From positions 620,001-684,000 of the forward strand of contig NZ_JAAMPJ010000003.1 of NCBI RefSeq assembly GCF_011067745.1: a DNA stretch of 64,000 nucleotides, in the 5' to 3' direction. Below are positions 25,298 through 35,440 of the stretch, piece after piece (within the stretch, counting starts at the first letter, position 1; the number at the start of each line of letters is the position of its first letter). The position numbers and the translations under genes were made by a program. The stretch is from Lentzea alba (lineage in GTDB: Bacteria; Actinomycetota; Actinomycetes; Mycobacteriales; Pseudonocardiaceae). A model generated the notes under the pieces. The model had not been told where the DNA came from, ran no database searches, and saw only the letters and a program-made list of their open reading frames with translations.

Positions 25298-26959
25298 CTA
25301 CGACTCGAACGCTCCGATGTCGGGTTTGCCTTGATACAGAGGAGTTCCGGCGAAGTCACGGCTGCCGGGGTTGCTGATCTGCGTTCCGGTGTTGATCGCG
25401 GGTGAGCCGGAGCGCACCTTCAGCGCGTACGCGAGGTCGAGCCGTGGTCCGGACTGCGGGGTGCCGGTGCCCTGGCCGAGAGACGCGACGAACAGGGGAT
25501 CGCCCCTGACCGCACTGGTGTCGTCGCCCGGGACCGGCAGGGTGGCGCCACCGTAGAGGTTGTTGCGGTAGCGCACGGTCGGGCTGGTGGTGATCGCCGC
25601 GTTCGCCACGGTGGAGTAGACGACGTTGTTGGTGATGTCGTAGGTCGACTGCAGGCTCGAGCCGTAGCCGTAGATCGCGTAGTTGCTGCGGGTGTTGTAG
25701 ATGGTGTTGTTGTAGACCGAGGCGCGTGCTGCTTTGTCCGAGTGCAGGTAGATCTGGTAGCGGGTGTTGCGGGCGATCACGTTGTAGCGCACCACGACGT
25801 CGCCGAAGACGAACTGGCACAACAGGATGCCGTCGCCGTTGTCGTGGGTGTAGTTGTACTGGACGACCTGCTTGGTCGTGCCCTTGTCCGGGTCGATGCC
25901 GTTGGAGTCCGCGCCGCCCGCGCGCTGCTTGGTCTCGGACACCTCGTTGAACTGGATCGTCACGTCGTCGGCGAAGTAGGTCTCGATGCCGGACGTGCCG
26001 GTGCGGTTCACGACGTTGCGCTCGATGACCGCGTGTCGCACGTTGGTGATGTACATGCCGTTGCAGCCGTACTCGGTGTTCGGGTGGCTGATGTGGTTGC
26101 CGCGGATGAAGACGTTGGTGTGCGGGGCGAACTTCGGGTCGTCGGCCTTGGTCCGGGTGCCCCAGCCGGTCGCGACCGCGCCGGGCAGGTCGCCGGTGTA
26201 CTGCTTCACGACGATGCCGGCGAACGAGGTGTTGGCGATGACGGAGTTCTGGACCGTGATGCCGTGCAACGTCGTCGGGGTGGACGGAGGTGCCGCCGGG
26301 TTGGGGACGCCGGTGTCGAAGACGATGCCACCGGTCTTCTTGGAGCGGTCCCAGCCCATCTTGAAGTTGATGCCGGGCTTGTTGCCCGCGGTGTCACCGC
26401 TGATCCAGTTGACCTCTCCGGTCACGTCGTGCACGTGCACACCGTCGACGACGAAACCCTCCAGCCGCCCGCCGCGGTCGCCGGTGACGTGGATGCCGCG
26501 CAGGTCCTTCAGGTTCTGGCCGGGAGTGCCGGTGGCCGGGGCCTGGTTGGTCACCTCCAGGCCGCGGATCGTCCAGAACTGCTGGTTGGACAGCCGGACC
26601 GCGTCGGCCACCTGCCCGGCACCGTCGACGCGCGGGGCGGCGCCGGTGCCGTAGCGGTCGATCGTGATGGGAGTGGCGGCGGTGCCGGACCCCTTGGGCC
26701 ACAGCTGGCCGGTCCAGCGGCCACCCGCGCGCAGCAGGATCCGGTCGCCCGGCTGGAAGGTCGTGCTGTTCACGCGGGCGAGGGTGCGCCACGCGCGGGT
26801 GCTGTCGAGCCCGGACGCCGAGTCGTTGCCGGCCGCCGCGTCGACGTAGTAGGCGGTGCCCGCTTGGGCCACCGGTTCGGCGTGGGCTGTCTGCGGCGCG
26901 ATCGCGGTGAGTGCGGCCACGATCGCGGCACAGCTCTTGAAACGTTTGAATCGCCGCAT
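25298..26959 (-). CDS. Secreted right-handed beta-helix protein (polysaccharide lyase-like)
   Basis: 553 residues. Signal peptide ends AHA-EP near residue 29. It starts with YYVDAAAGNDSASGLDSTRAW, a common opening of DUF1565/PL9-like beta-helices, followed by many Asn-rich rungs (IRGNHISHPNTEYGCNGMYI, VQYNYTHDNGDGILL, RYNVIARNTRYQIYLHS, VYNNTIYNTRSNY). It ends with SPAINTG and DIGAFE, typical of the class. Pectin or another acidic polysaccharide is the likely substrate. No catalytic residues could be assigned. Confidence 0.7.
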   Translation of the reverse strand: MRRFKRFKSCAAIVAALTAIAPQTAHAEPVAQAGTAYYVDAAAGNDSASGLDSTRAWRTLARVNSTTFQPGDRILLRAGGRWTGQLWPKGSGTAATPITIDRYGTGAAPRVDGAGQVADAVRLSNQQFWTIRGLEVTNQAPATGTPGQNLKDLRGIHVTGDRGGRLEGFVVDGVHVHDVTGEVNWISGDTAGNKPGINFKMGWDRSKKTGGIVFDTGVPNPAAPPSTPTTLHGITVQNSVIANTSFAGIVVKQYTGDLPGAVATGWGTRTKADDPKFAPHTNVFIRGNHISHPNTEYGCNGMYITNVRHAVIERNVVNRTGTSGIETYFADDVTIQFNEVSETKQRAGGADSNGIDPDKGTTKQVVQYNYTHDNGDGILLCQFVFGDVVVRYNVIARNTRYQIYLHSDKAARASVYNNTIYNTRSNYAIYGYGSSLQSTYDITNNVVYSTVANAAITTSPTVRYRNNLYGGATLPVPGDDTSAVRGDPLFVASLGQGTGTPQSGPRLDLAYALKVRSGSPAINTGTQISNPGSRDFAGTPLYQGKPDIGAFES

Positions 26960-27060
26960 GTGGCGAGGCTAGGGCTCGTTCGTCGATACGGGCAATTGGT
27001 CGAATCGACGTCGATGTCGTGATGTCAAAGGCGTTGGACGTTTGGATTGTTGCGGCGTTG

Positions 27061-27090
27061 TTCGACGATTCGGCGGTTCAATTCGTCGAA
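27061..27090. promoter_or_regulatory. Inverted repeat upstream of the GH5 operon
   Basis: TTCGACGA (27061-27068) and TCGTCGAA (27083-27090), 8-bp arms with a 14-bp spacer, in the 191-bp divergent region between the beta-helix gene and the GH5 gene, 60 bp before the chosen GH5 start. The function is a guess. Related TTCGA palindromes lie near other enzyme genes (19401, 38522, 52748). Confidence 0.35.
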
Positions 27091-27150
27091 GCGCATCGAT
27101 TTCCGGCAGGGTGTCTTGACGGGTGTGAGACGCCGTGCCAGTTTTCGTTC

Positions 27151-28845
27151 ATGTCGCGATCATTCGTTGGTGGGCGGTCGATCCGCTGGCTCATCGGTTC
27201 GGTGGTTTTCGCGGTGATCGCAGCCGGCGTCACGCCGGCGTCCGCGGAGATACGAGCCCGTAGTGCGATGGCCCAGGTCGCGGCGATGCAGCCGGGCTGG
27301 AACCTCGGCAACACGCTCGACTCCACCGGCAGCGACGAGACGTCGTGGGGCAACCCGCGCATCACGGAAGCCTTGCTGGACAACGTGAAGGCGCAGGGCT
27401 TCAAGAGCATCCGGCTGCCCGTCACGTGGAGCGCGCACCTGGCGGCGAACGGCACGATCGAGACCGCCTACCTCGACCGCGTCAAGGAGGTCGTGCGCTG
27501 GGCGTTGGCGCGCAACCTCTACGTGATGGTCAACATCCACCACGACTCGTGGCAGTGGATCAATGCGATGCCCGCCAACCGAACCGGGGTGTTGAACCGC
27601 TTCAACACCGTCTGGACGCAGCTGGCCGCCGCGTTCCGCGATTTCGGGTCGAAGCTGTCGCTGGAAAGCGTGAACGAGCCGCAGTTCGCCGGCAGTTCCG
27701 GGCAGGCGCAGGAAATCGAGCTGCTGAACGAGCTCAACGCGTCGTTCCGGGACATCGTGCGCCGGTCGGGCGGCAACAACACGAGCCGCCTGCTGGTGCT
27801 GCCCACCCTGCACACGTCGGCCGACCAGCCGCTGGTCGACGCGCTGGCGAACCAGATGCGCAGCTTCAACGACCCCAACCTGGCCGCGACCGTGCACTAC
27901 TACGGCTACTGGCCGTTCAGCGTGAACATCGCGGGTGGCACGCGGTTCGACGCCACCGCGCAGAACGACCTCACCGGCTACTTCGACCGGGTGTACAACG
28001 CCTTCGTCGCGAAGGGCGTTCCGGTGATCCTCGGCGAGTACGGCCTGCTCGGCTTCGACCGCCACACCGGGACCATCGAGCAGGGCGAGAAGCTCAAGTT
28101 CTTCGAGTACCTCGGCCACTACGCGCGGACCAAGAAGATCACCACGATGCTGTGGGACAACGGCCAGCACTTCGGCCGCACCTCCTTCCAGTGGAAGGAT
28201 CCCGAGCTCTACGCGCAGATCAGGTCCAGCTGGAGGACCCGTTCCGGCACCGCGTTCACCGACCAGGTGTTCACCGAGCGGTCGAGCGCGATCACCGCCA
28301 AGACGATCGCCCTGAACCTCAACGGGACCTCGTTCTCGGGACTGTGGCAGGGCAACACCGCGCTGGCCCGCGGGCGGGACTACACCGTCTCGGGTGACCA
28401 GCTCACGATCACCGCGCAGGCGTTGACGAGGCTGAGCGGATCGCGGCAGTACGGCACGAACGCGGTGCTGACGGCCCGCTTCTCGCGAGGCGTGCCCTGG
28501 AAGCTCAACGTGATCACCTACGACCGTCCGGTGCTCTCCAACGCAAGCGGCACAACGGCTTCGTTCGCCGTCCCGACGAACTTCCGCGGCGATCTGCTCG
28601 CCACGATGGAGGCCAAGTACGCCGACGGCACGAACGCCGGGCCGAACGACTGGACCTCCTTCAAGGAGTACGACAGCACGTTCGCGCCCGACTACTCGGC
28701 CGGGACCACCGTCCTGAGGCCGGACTTCCTCAACACCCTCAGGGACAACACGAAGGTGACGCTCACGTTCCACTACTGGAGCGGCACCAAGGTGACCTAC
28801 TACGTCACCAAGTCGGGCAGCAACGTGACGGGAGCACTCGCATGA
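27151..28845 (+). CDS. Secreted GH5 endo-glucanase/xyloglucanase with CBM_X2 and CBM46
   Basis: 564 residues from ATG 27151; the frame is open further upstream but the signal peptide (GGRSIRWLIGSVVFAVIAAG, cut near ASA) fixes this start. The RBS is weak. The GH5 barrel opens with GWNLGNTLDSTG; the acid/base Glu176 is in ESVNEPQF and the nucleophile Glu296 in ILGEYGLL. From about residue 375 a CBM_X2 Ig-like module follows (IALNLNGTSFSGLWQG, YTVSGDQLTIT), then a CBM46 module (FHYWSGTKVTYYV). This GH5_4/CBM_X2/CBM46 order is known from enzymes acting on xyloglucan and mixed-linkage glucans. First gene of a three-gene operon with CE2 and expansin. Confidence 0.9.
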   Translation: MSRSFVGGRSIRWLIGSVVFAVIAAGVTPASAEIRARSAMAQVAAMQPGWNLGNTLDSTGSDETSWGNPRITEALLDNVKAQGFKSIRLPVTWSAHLAANGTIETAYLDRVKEVVRWALARNLYVMVNIHHDSWQWINAMPANRTGVLNRFNTVWTQLAAAFRDFGSKLSLESVNEPQFAGSSGQAQEIELLNELNASFRDIVRRSGGNNTSRLLVLPTLHTSADQPLVDALANQMRSFNDPNLAATVHYYGYWPFSVNIAGGTRFDATAQNDLTGYFDRVYNAFVAKGVPVILGEYGLLGFDRHTGTIEQGEKLKFFEYLGHYARTKKITTMLWDNGQHFGRTSFQWKDPELYAQIRSSWRTRSGTAFTDQVFTERSSAITAKTIALNLNGTSFSGLWQGNTALARGRDYTVSGDQLTITAQALTRLSGSRQYGTNAVLTARFSRGVPWKLNVITYDRPVLSNASGTTASFAVPTNFRGDLLATMEAKYADGTNAGPNDWTSFKEYDSTFAPDYSAGTTVLRPDFLNTLRDNTKVTLTFHYWSGTKVTYYVTKSGSNVTGALA

Positions 28846-29915
28846 TCCGCACGACGGCCGTCGTCCTCGTCGCCGCGCTGTTCGGCGCACCCGCGGTCCA
28901 AGCCGCGCCCGGTGTCCTCGACCAGGCGCACACGGCGGGCCGGGTCACGAAGTCCGCCCAGTACACCTGGCCCGGCGTCTACTTCGAGGGCCGGTTCCGC
29001 GGCACCAGTGTCGGCATCTCGCTCAACGATTCGACGAACTACTACGACGTGCAGATCGACGGTCGAACCGTTTCGACGCTGACCAAACCGGGCCGCACCA
29101 CCTACTGGGTGCGCAACCTGAGCAACGCCGAGCACCGCGTCCGGCTGGCCAAGCGGTCCGAAAGCCCCTGGTCCGTCGGCGAGTTCGGCGGGTTCGTCGC
29201 GGGGGCCGGCGGTGCCCTGCTGAGCAAGCCGGCCGCCCGCACCCGGCAGATCGAGTTCATCGGCGACTCGCTCACCGCGGGCTACGGCAACATGTCCACC
29301 ACCCGCGACTGCTCGGCGAACGGCGGAGTGGACCGCAACACCAACGCCGACCTCAGCTTCGGCGCGCTCACCTCCCGCACGCTGAACGCCGACTACCAGG
29401 TCAACGCCATCTCCGGCCGTGGCATGGTGCGCAACTACGGTGGTGGCGAGCCGGGCACCAGCTACCGCACCTTCTACGACCGGGCGTTGCTCAACGTCGA
29501 AGGCGACGTGTGGCAGCGGCCCAGCAGCTGGCGGCCGCAGCTGGTCGTCGTCGGCCTGGGCACCAACGACTTCTCCACCGCGCTCAAGCCCGGTGAGCAG
29601 TGGCCCACCCCGGAAAGTCTCGTGGCCGCGTACAAGTCCGCGTACCACGGGTTCCTCGACAAGCTGCGCACCCGTTACGGTTCCGGCACGACGATCGTGG
29701 TGAGCGTCCCGGAGGCCTCCGGTGCGTTCGCCGAGGCCGTCCGGCAGGTCGCGCAGGAGCGGAACAACCGGGGTGACAGCCGCATCCGCTACTGGAACTA
29801 CGCTGACCCCGCACTGGACCGGCTCGGCTGCGACTGGCACTTCTCGCAGCGCGACCACCAGTTGATCTCCGTACGGCTGCACGAGTACATCAAGGGATTG
29901 AGGCTGATCTGGTGA
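28842..29915 (+). CDS. Secreted CE2-type SGNH acetyl xylan/glucomannan esterase
   Basis: 357 residues. Short signal peptide ending VQA-AP near residue 22. The N-terminal jelly roll (YTWPGVYFEGRFRGTSVGI) plus C-terminal SGNH domain is the CE2 layout. The Ser block is FIGDSLTAGYG, the Asn block VGLGTNDF and the His is in CDWHFSQRDH. It removes acetyl groups from xylan or glucomannan and so opens the polymer to glycanases. Overlaps the GH5 stop by 4 bp (ATGA) and the expansin start by 4 bp. Confidence 0.85.
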   Translation: MIRTTAVVLVAALFGAPAVQAAPGVLDQAHTAGRVTKSAQYTWPGVYFEGRFRGTSVGISLNDSTNYYDVQIDGRTVSTLTKPGRTTYWVRNLSNAEHRVRLAKRSESPWSVGEFGGFVAGAGGALLSKPAARTRQIEFIGDSLTAGYGNMSTTRDCSANGGVDRNTNADLSFGALTSRTLNADYQVNAISGRGMVRNYGGGEPGTSYRTFYDRALLNVEGDVWQRPSSWRPQLVVVGLGTNDFSTALKPGEQWPTPESLVAAYKSAYHGFLDKLRTRYGSGTTIVVSVPEASGAFAEAVRQVAQERNNRGDSRIRYWNYADPALDRLGCDWHFSQRDHQLISVRLHEYIKGLRLIW

Positions 29916-30766
29916 GACGGCGTGGACTCGCGGTACTGGTCGTGGCCGCGTCGGCACTGGCCATCGCCGGTGTCGCGCTCCGGGGCAACGCGGACGTGAC
30001 CGGCCGAGCCGTCGCCGCCGCGATCGCCACGACCACGACCACGAGTACGACGACGACCACGGCCACACCGCCACCGTCGTCGACGCCGCAGTCCACGCCG
30101 TCCGCACCACCGACGTCTGCTGAGCAGCCGGTCGCGGCGGCGGCCGGCGCGCCGCTGGCCGGGAAGATCAAGCCCGGCGTCACCCGGAACGCTCCCGCGA
30201 CGTTCTACACCTCCGACGGCGGCGGTGCGTGCTCGTACGATCCGGGCCCTGACCCGTTGACGGTCGCGATGAACTGGTCGGACTACGAGGACTCGAAGGC
30301 CTGCGGTGCGTACGTCCTGGTGCGCGCCAACGGGAAGAGCATCACCGTGCGGGTCACCAACCTCTGCCCGGCGCCGTGCCGGGTCGGGCAGCTGGACCTG
30401 AGCCGGGAGGCGTTCGCCCGGCTCGCCGACCCGCAACAGGGGGAGATCCCCGTGACGTGGACGCTGGTCAGCCCGCCGCTGCAGAAGAAGATCTCCGTTC
30501 GCTACAAGACCGGGTCCAGCCAGTACTGGTGCGGCATCCAGGTGATCGACCACCGCAACCCGGTGGCCCGGCTGGAAGTGCAGGCCGGTGGGCAGTGGAA
30601 AGAACTGCGGCGCATGGAATACAACTACTTCCTCTCCGAGAACGGTGCTGGTTGCGGCGGTGCTCTCGCCGTCACCGACATCTACGGCGAGCGCCTCGTG
30701 GTGAACGCCCTGCAGGTCTTGCCCGACGTGGCTCAGCCGACGAGCCTGCAGTTCGCCGCGCGCTGA
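29912..30766 (+). CDS. Bacterial expansin (EXLX type, DPBB plus CBM63)
   Basis: 284 residues, start GTG 29912 overlapping the CE2 stop. A signal/anchor segment (GLAVLVVAASALAIAGVAL) precedes a Thr/Ser/Pro-rich linker. From about residue 90, a double-psi beta-barrel shows GACSYD, NWSDYEDSKACGAYV and VTNLCPAPCRVGQLDLS; the Asp residues and surface pattern match microbial expansins. The C-terminal domain (WCGIQVIDHRNPVARLEVQ, EYNYFLSENGAG) is the cellulose-binding CBM63. Expansins loosen cellulose-hemicellulose networks without hydrolysis. Co-translated with a glucanase and a deacetylase. Confidence 0.9.
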   Translation: MRRRGLAVLVVAASALAIAGVALRGNADVTGRAVAAAIATTTTTSTTTTTATPPPSSTPQSTPSAPPTSAEQPVAAAAGAPLAGKIKPGVTRNAPATFYTSDGGGACSYDPGPDPLTVAMNWSDYEDSKACGAYVLVRANGKSITVRVTNLCPAPCRVGQLDLSREAFARLADPQQGEIPVTWTLVSPPLQKKISVRYKTGSSQYWCGIQVIDHRNPVARLEVQAGGQWKELRRMEYNYFLSENGAGCGGALAVTDIYGERLVVNALQVLPDVAQPTSLQFAAR

Positions 30767-32179
<1,413 letters not shown>

Positions 32180-32250
32180 CGGCCTAATTAGAACCTGTAT
32201 CGAAATGGCACTCGTTCACCCACACCAACCTCACCAGCCCCATTTTTCGA

Positions 32251-32299
32251 CACGCGGGGCCCTTTCGTTCGCTCTGACAGTACGAAAGGGCCCCGCGTG
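32251..32299. terminator. 49-nt hairpin, bidirectional terminator (family copy 2)
   Basis: Perfect 18-bp arms (32251-32268 with 32282-32299) and a 13-nt loop, between the convergent GH6 and Cip1-like genes. Same length and same outer arm sequence as the hairpin at 18050-18098, with compensating changes inside. Confidence 0.8.
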
Positions 32300-32380
32300 C
32301 CCGTCGGCAGCACGGGTGGGCTGCGGAGAGTGATGGCTGTGGCGCTGTTCACTCGAACGGGTCGACGTTCCGGGACGCCA

Positions 32381-33136
32381 CTAGCAGCCGATTCGGGTGG
32401 TCGCTAGCGCGATGTCGTCCATCCAGAGGTCGTAGGCGCCGTCGTTCGGCTGGTAGAGCTGCCAGCCGAACTTGACGGTGTTGAACTGCGGGAACACGAA
32501 GTCCACCTGGTTTCCGCCGTGGTTGCGCGTCGACACGGTGAGATCCGGCTGCGGGACGCCGTCGAACCAGAGTTCGACCCGGTTGTCGGTGGCGTCCATC
32601 CGCCACTCGACGCACTGCCAGACGTCCTCACGGGACGGGGCCGACTCGCGCCAGTTCGTCCAGTCGCCGGTCGGCCCGCCGTCGGCGCCGACGCCCCAGA
32701 ACACACCGTCCACATTGGGCGCGTACTGGCCGCCGAGTGGCCGCACGATCTCCGGCCCCTGACCGGTGGCCTCGATCAGGGTGTAGTGGGCCCAGTCGGG
32801 CTTGCGCGGGAAGGCGTCGGTCTTGAGCCGCACCCGCCCGTAGAAGCTGTTGCCCGGCGCCGAGAAGTCCTCGACCCGGAGGAACGCGCGGCCGTTGCGT
32901 TCGGTGTGCACGCGGAGAACCCGTTGGCCGCGTGGGGCTTTCTCCACGGTGAGGGTGCCGTGGCTGGTGTCGACGCCCCATTTGAGACTGGTGGCGCCGC
33001 CGAGCGGGACCGACTGGAAGTCCTCGCAGAACAGCGTGTTCGGGCGAGCGCAGGAGGGAGAGTGGGCCGCGGTGGCGGAGGGTACGACGGCCACCGCGAG
33101 TTGAAGAGCCAAGAGCACTGAGAGCGCTTTCCGCAT
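32381..33136 (-). CDS. Secreted Cip1-like concanavalin-fold protein (putative glucuronan lyase-like)
   Basis: 251 residues from ATG 33136. Signal peptide ends ATA-AH near residue 24. CARPNTLFCEDF and the later DVWQCVEWRMD, VELWFDGVPQPDL and FGWQLYQPNDGAYDLWMDDIAL resemble the concanavalin-like core of fungal Cip1, a protein co-induced with cellulases that has a lyase-type fold. Bacterial homologues exist but function is poorly known. A heparin-lyase-like fold is the other possibility. It lies next to cellulase and mannanase genes. Confidence 0.55.
   Translation of the reverse strand: MRKALSVLLALQLAVAVVPSATAAHSPSCARPNTLFCEDFQSVPLGGATSLKWGVDTSHGTLTVEKAPRGQRVLRVHTERNGRAFLRVEDFSAPGNSFYGRVRLKTDAFPRKPDWAHYTLIEATGQGPEIVRPLGGQYAPNVDGVFWGVGADGGPTGDWTNWRESAPSREDVWQCVEWRMDATDNRVELWFDGVPQPDLTVSTRNHGGNQVDFVFPQFNTVKFGWQLYQPNDGAYDLWMDDIALATTRIGC
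33120..33131. promoter_or_regulatory. AGCGCT-centred half-conserved operator at the Cip1-like start
   Basis: GAGAGCGCTTTC spans codons 2-6 of the Cip1-like gene. It shares the AGCGCT centre and the CTTTCC flank with the site at 38446-38459 and the centre with the CebR box. It may be coding coincidence. Confidence 0.3.
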
Positions 33137-33260
33137 GGGCATTTCTGGAACGTAGAGGTTGACCCGTGCGGCGGGCAATCCTGTCTTTTTCACGTTTTCC
33201 CTTGTCTTCCAACGGATTCGACGTGCCCCGGCGGAGGGGCTCGGACTGAGGTAGGTGGTC

Positions 33261-34433
33261 ATGAGTAGAAGGTTCCTCGCATTGGGCGTCGCCGTGGCGA
33301 CGGTCGTCGCGTCGGCTCTGGTGTCACAGGCCCAACCCGCCCCACCGGCCGCGGCGGCGGTGGGACTGCACATCAGCGGTCGTGACATCGTCGAAGGAAA
33401 CGGCCAGAAGTTCGTCATGCGCGGGGTGAGCCACCACCACGTCTGGGCTCCCACGCAGACCAGGGCGTTCGCCGACATCAAGGCACAGGGCGCCAACACG
33501 GTGCGCGTCGTGCTGGGCACTGGCAAGCGGTGGGGCCCGTCCAACGACGTGAGCACCGTGATCGACCTGTGCAAGCGCAACAAGCTGATCTGCGTGCTGG
33601 AGGTGCACGACACCACCGGCTACGGCGAGGAAGGCGCGGCGGCGTCGCTGGACGAGGCAGTGAACTACTGGATCGGCCAGAAGAACAACCTGGTCGGCCA
33701 GGAGGACTACGTCGTCATCAACATCGGCAACGAGCCGATCGGCAACACCAACGCCGCTCAGTGGACGGCGGCCACCGTGAACGCGGTGCAGAAGATGCGC
33801 TCCAACGGCTTCGAGCACCTGCTCATGGTCGACGCCCCGAACTGGGGCCAGGACTGGCAGAACGTCATGCGCGACAACGCCCAGACCGTGTGGGACGCCG
33901 ACGTGAACCGGAACACGGTGTTCTCCATCCACATGTACAGCGTCTACAAGGACCCCGCGACGATCACCTCGTACCTCGACGCCTTCCAGGCCAAGGGCCT
34001 GCCGCTGGTGGTCGGCGAGTTCGGCTGGAAGTTCACCGGCAACGAGGTCGACCACGAGACGATCCTGACCGAGACCCAGCGCCGCGGCCTGGGCTGGATG
34101 GCCTGGTCCTGGAGCGGCAACACCGACCCGATCCTCGACATGGTCCTCAACTTCGACCCCGGCCAGATGACCTCGTGGGGCCAGCGGATCTTCAACGGCG
34201 CCAACGGCACCAAGGCCACCGCGAAGGAAGCGTCCATCTTCGGTGGCGGCACCACGACCACGACCACCACAACGACGACGACCACGCCACCACCTGGAAA
34301 CGGCTGCACGGCCACGTATTCGGTCGCCAACCAGTGGCCCACCGGCTTCCAGGCCGACGTCCGCGTCACCGCGGCAGTGCGGCCATCAGCGGCTGGACGG
34401 TCACGTGGGCGTTCGCCAACGGCCAGAGCGTGA
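33261..34433 (+). CDS. Secreted GH5_8 endo-beta-1,4-mannanase, CBM2 lost by frameshift
   Basis: 390 residues as read, start ATG 33261 with GAGGTAGG upstream. Signal peptide ends near AQA/AAA (residue 27-33). The catalytic domain is intact: GVSHHHVWAPTQTRAFADI, ANTVRVVLGTGKRW, acid/base Glu158 in NIGNEPIG, nucleophile Glu253 in VVGEFGWKF, WMAWSWSGN. This is the bacterial GH5 subfamily 8 mannanase pattern. After the Thr-rich linker a CBM2 begins (CTATYSVANQWPTGFQADV), but a single missing G near 34373 throws the frame and the last 20 or so residues are nonsense. The enzyme should still act on mannan and feed the beta-mannosidase operon. Confidence 0.85.
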   Translation: MSRRFLALGVAVATVVASALVSQAQPAPPAAAAVGLHISGRDIVEGNGQKFVMRGVSHHHVWAPTQTRAFADIKAQGANTVRVVLGTGKRWGPSNDVSTVIDLCKRNKLICVLEVHDTTGYGEEGAAASLDEAVNYWIGQKNNLVGQEDYVVINIGNEPIGNTNAAQWTAATVNAVQKMRSNGFEHLLMVDAPNWGQDWQNVMRDNAQTVWDADVNRNTVFSIHMYSVYKDPATITSYLDAFQAKGLPLVVGEFGWKFTGNEVDHETILTETQRRGLGWMAWSWSGNTDPILDMVLNFDPGQMTSWGQRIFNGANGTKATAKEASIFGGGTTTTTTTTTTTTPPPGNGCTATYSVANQWPTGFQADVRVTAAVRPSAAGRSRGRSPTARA

Positions 34434-34597
34434 GCCAGGCCTGGAGCGCGACAGTCACCCGCAGTGGGCAGGACGTGACCGCGGTGAACATGGGTTACAA
34501 CGGCAACCTCGGCGCCGGCGCGAGCACGACGTTCGGTTTCATCGGCTCGTGGAGCGGCACGAACCCCGTTCCCGCGGTGAGCTGCTCGGCGCGCTGA
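34373..34597 (+). pseudogene. Out-of-frame remainder of the mannanase CBM2
   Basis: In the +1-shifted frame the CBM2 continues (ISGWTVTWAFANGQSVSQAW, GYNGNLGAGASTTFGFIGSW) to a stop at 34597. Restoring one G to the GG at 34373-34374 gives a continuous AGSAAISGW junction, exactly the CBM2 pattern. The residues downstream are undecayed, so the deletion is recent or is a sequencing error. Confidence 0.8.
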
Positions 34598-34621
34598 ACC
34601 CGTCCCGTTAGGCTGCGGGGC

Positions 34622-35335
34622 GTGGCCGGCCCGCGTAAACGTTCTGCGCTGATCGCCCGGCTGGTCAGCGACCAGCCGGGCGGTTCCCAGGCCGCCATCC
34701 TCGACGAGCTGCGCCGGTGCCTGCTCGACGGCGACGTGCCGCCGGGCACCGAGATCCCGCTGGACGCGGTCGCGCAGGTGTTCGGGGTGAGCCGCATCCC
34801 GGTGCGCGAGGCGCTCAAGACCCTGATCGGCGAGGGACTGGTCGAGCACCAGCCCAACCTGGGCTACCAGGTCGCCCGGCTGACCCTGCACGAGTTGCAC
34901 GAGTTGTACGTGGTGCGCGAGGTCCTGGAGGTGGCGGCGTTGACGGCCGCGGTCGCCGCGGCGGGGGAGCAGGACGACCAGGAGGCGACCGCGACGCACG
35001 AGGCGCTCGGCCAGGCCATCGCGGCCCACGACGTGCGCGGTTACCACCGCAACAGCCGACGGTTCCACCTCGCACTGGTACGGCCGTGCGGGATGCACCG
35101 CCTGCTGGCCATGCTGGAGTCGGCGTGGAACACCACGGAGCCGGTCCAGCCGATGGCCCACGTGTCCGACGGCGCCAAGGCCGAGATGCACCGCGACCAC
35201 GAGGAGATGCTCTCGGCGTTCCTCGCCCGGGACGTGGACAGGCTGGTCACGGCCGCACGGGCGCACCACGACCGGCTGCGGGCGTCACTCGCCGCACTGC
35301 CTCGTGACACAGGGTTGTTCGTCGACTCCGAGTAG
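34622..35335 (+). CDS. GntR-family regulator, FadR/FCD subfamily
   Basis: 237 residues, GTG start at 34622. The N-terminal winged helix is clear (AILDELRRCLLDGDVPPGTEI, AQVFGVSRIPVREALKTLIGEGLV), followed by an FCD helical domain with metal-ligand-type residues (LVRPCGMHRLL, DHEEMLSAFLARD). Same strand and next to the NCS1 transporter/racemase pair, so it probably controls nitrogen-compound uptake. Confidence 0.9.
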   Translation: MAGPRKRSALIARLVSDQPGGSQAAILDELRRCLLDGDVPPGTEIPLDAVAQVFGVSRIPVREALKTLIGEGLVEHQPNLGYQVARLTLHELHELYVVREVLEVAALTAAVAAAGEQDDQEATATHEALGQAIAAHDVRGYHRNSRRFHLALVRPCGMHRLLAMLESAWNTTEPVQPMAHVSDGAKAEMHRDHEEMLSAFLARDVDRLVTAARAHHDRLRASLAALPRDTGLFVDSE

Positions 35336-35440
35336 ACAGCGCCGGAATGACGGGCCGGAAGATATACGGTTCGCGTCATGACGGCGTAACACGGCAAGAC
35401 CAGGCTGCTCGCACCACACCGAGGGCTTGAGGAGTTGGTG

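Noticed and set aside
28800-30110. A 436-codon minus-strand open frame under the CE2 and expansin genes
   Set aside because: No recognisable motif and biased composition; the plus strand carries SGNH and expansin signatures.
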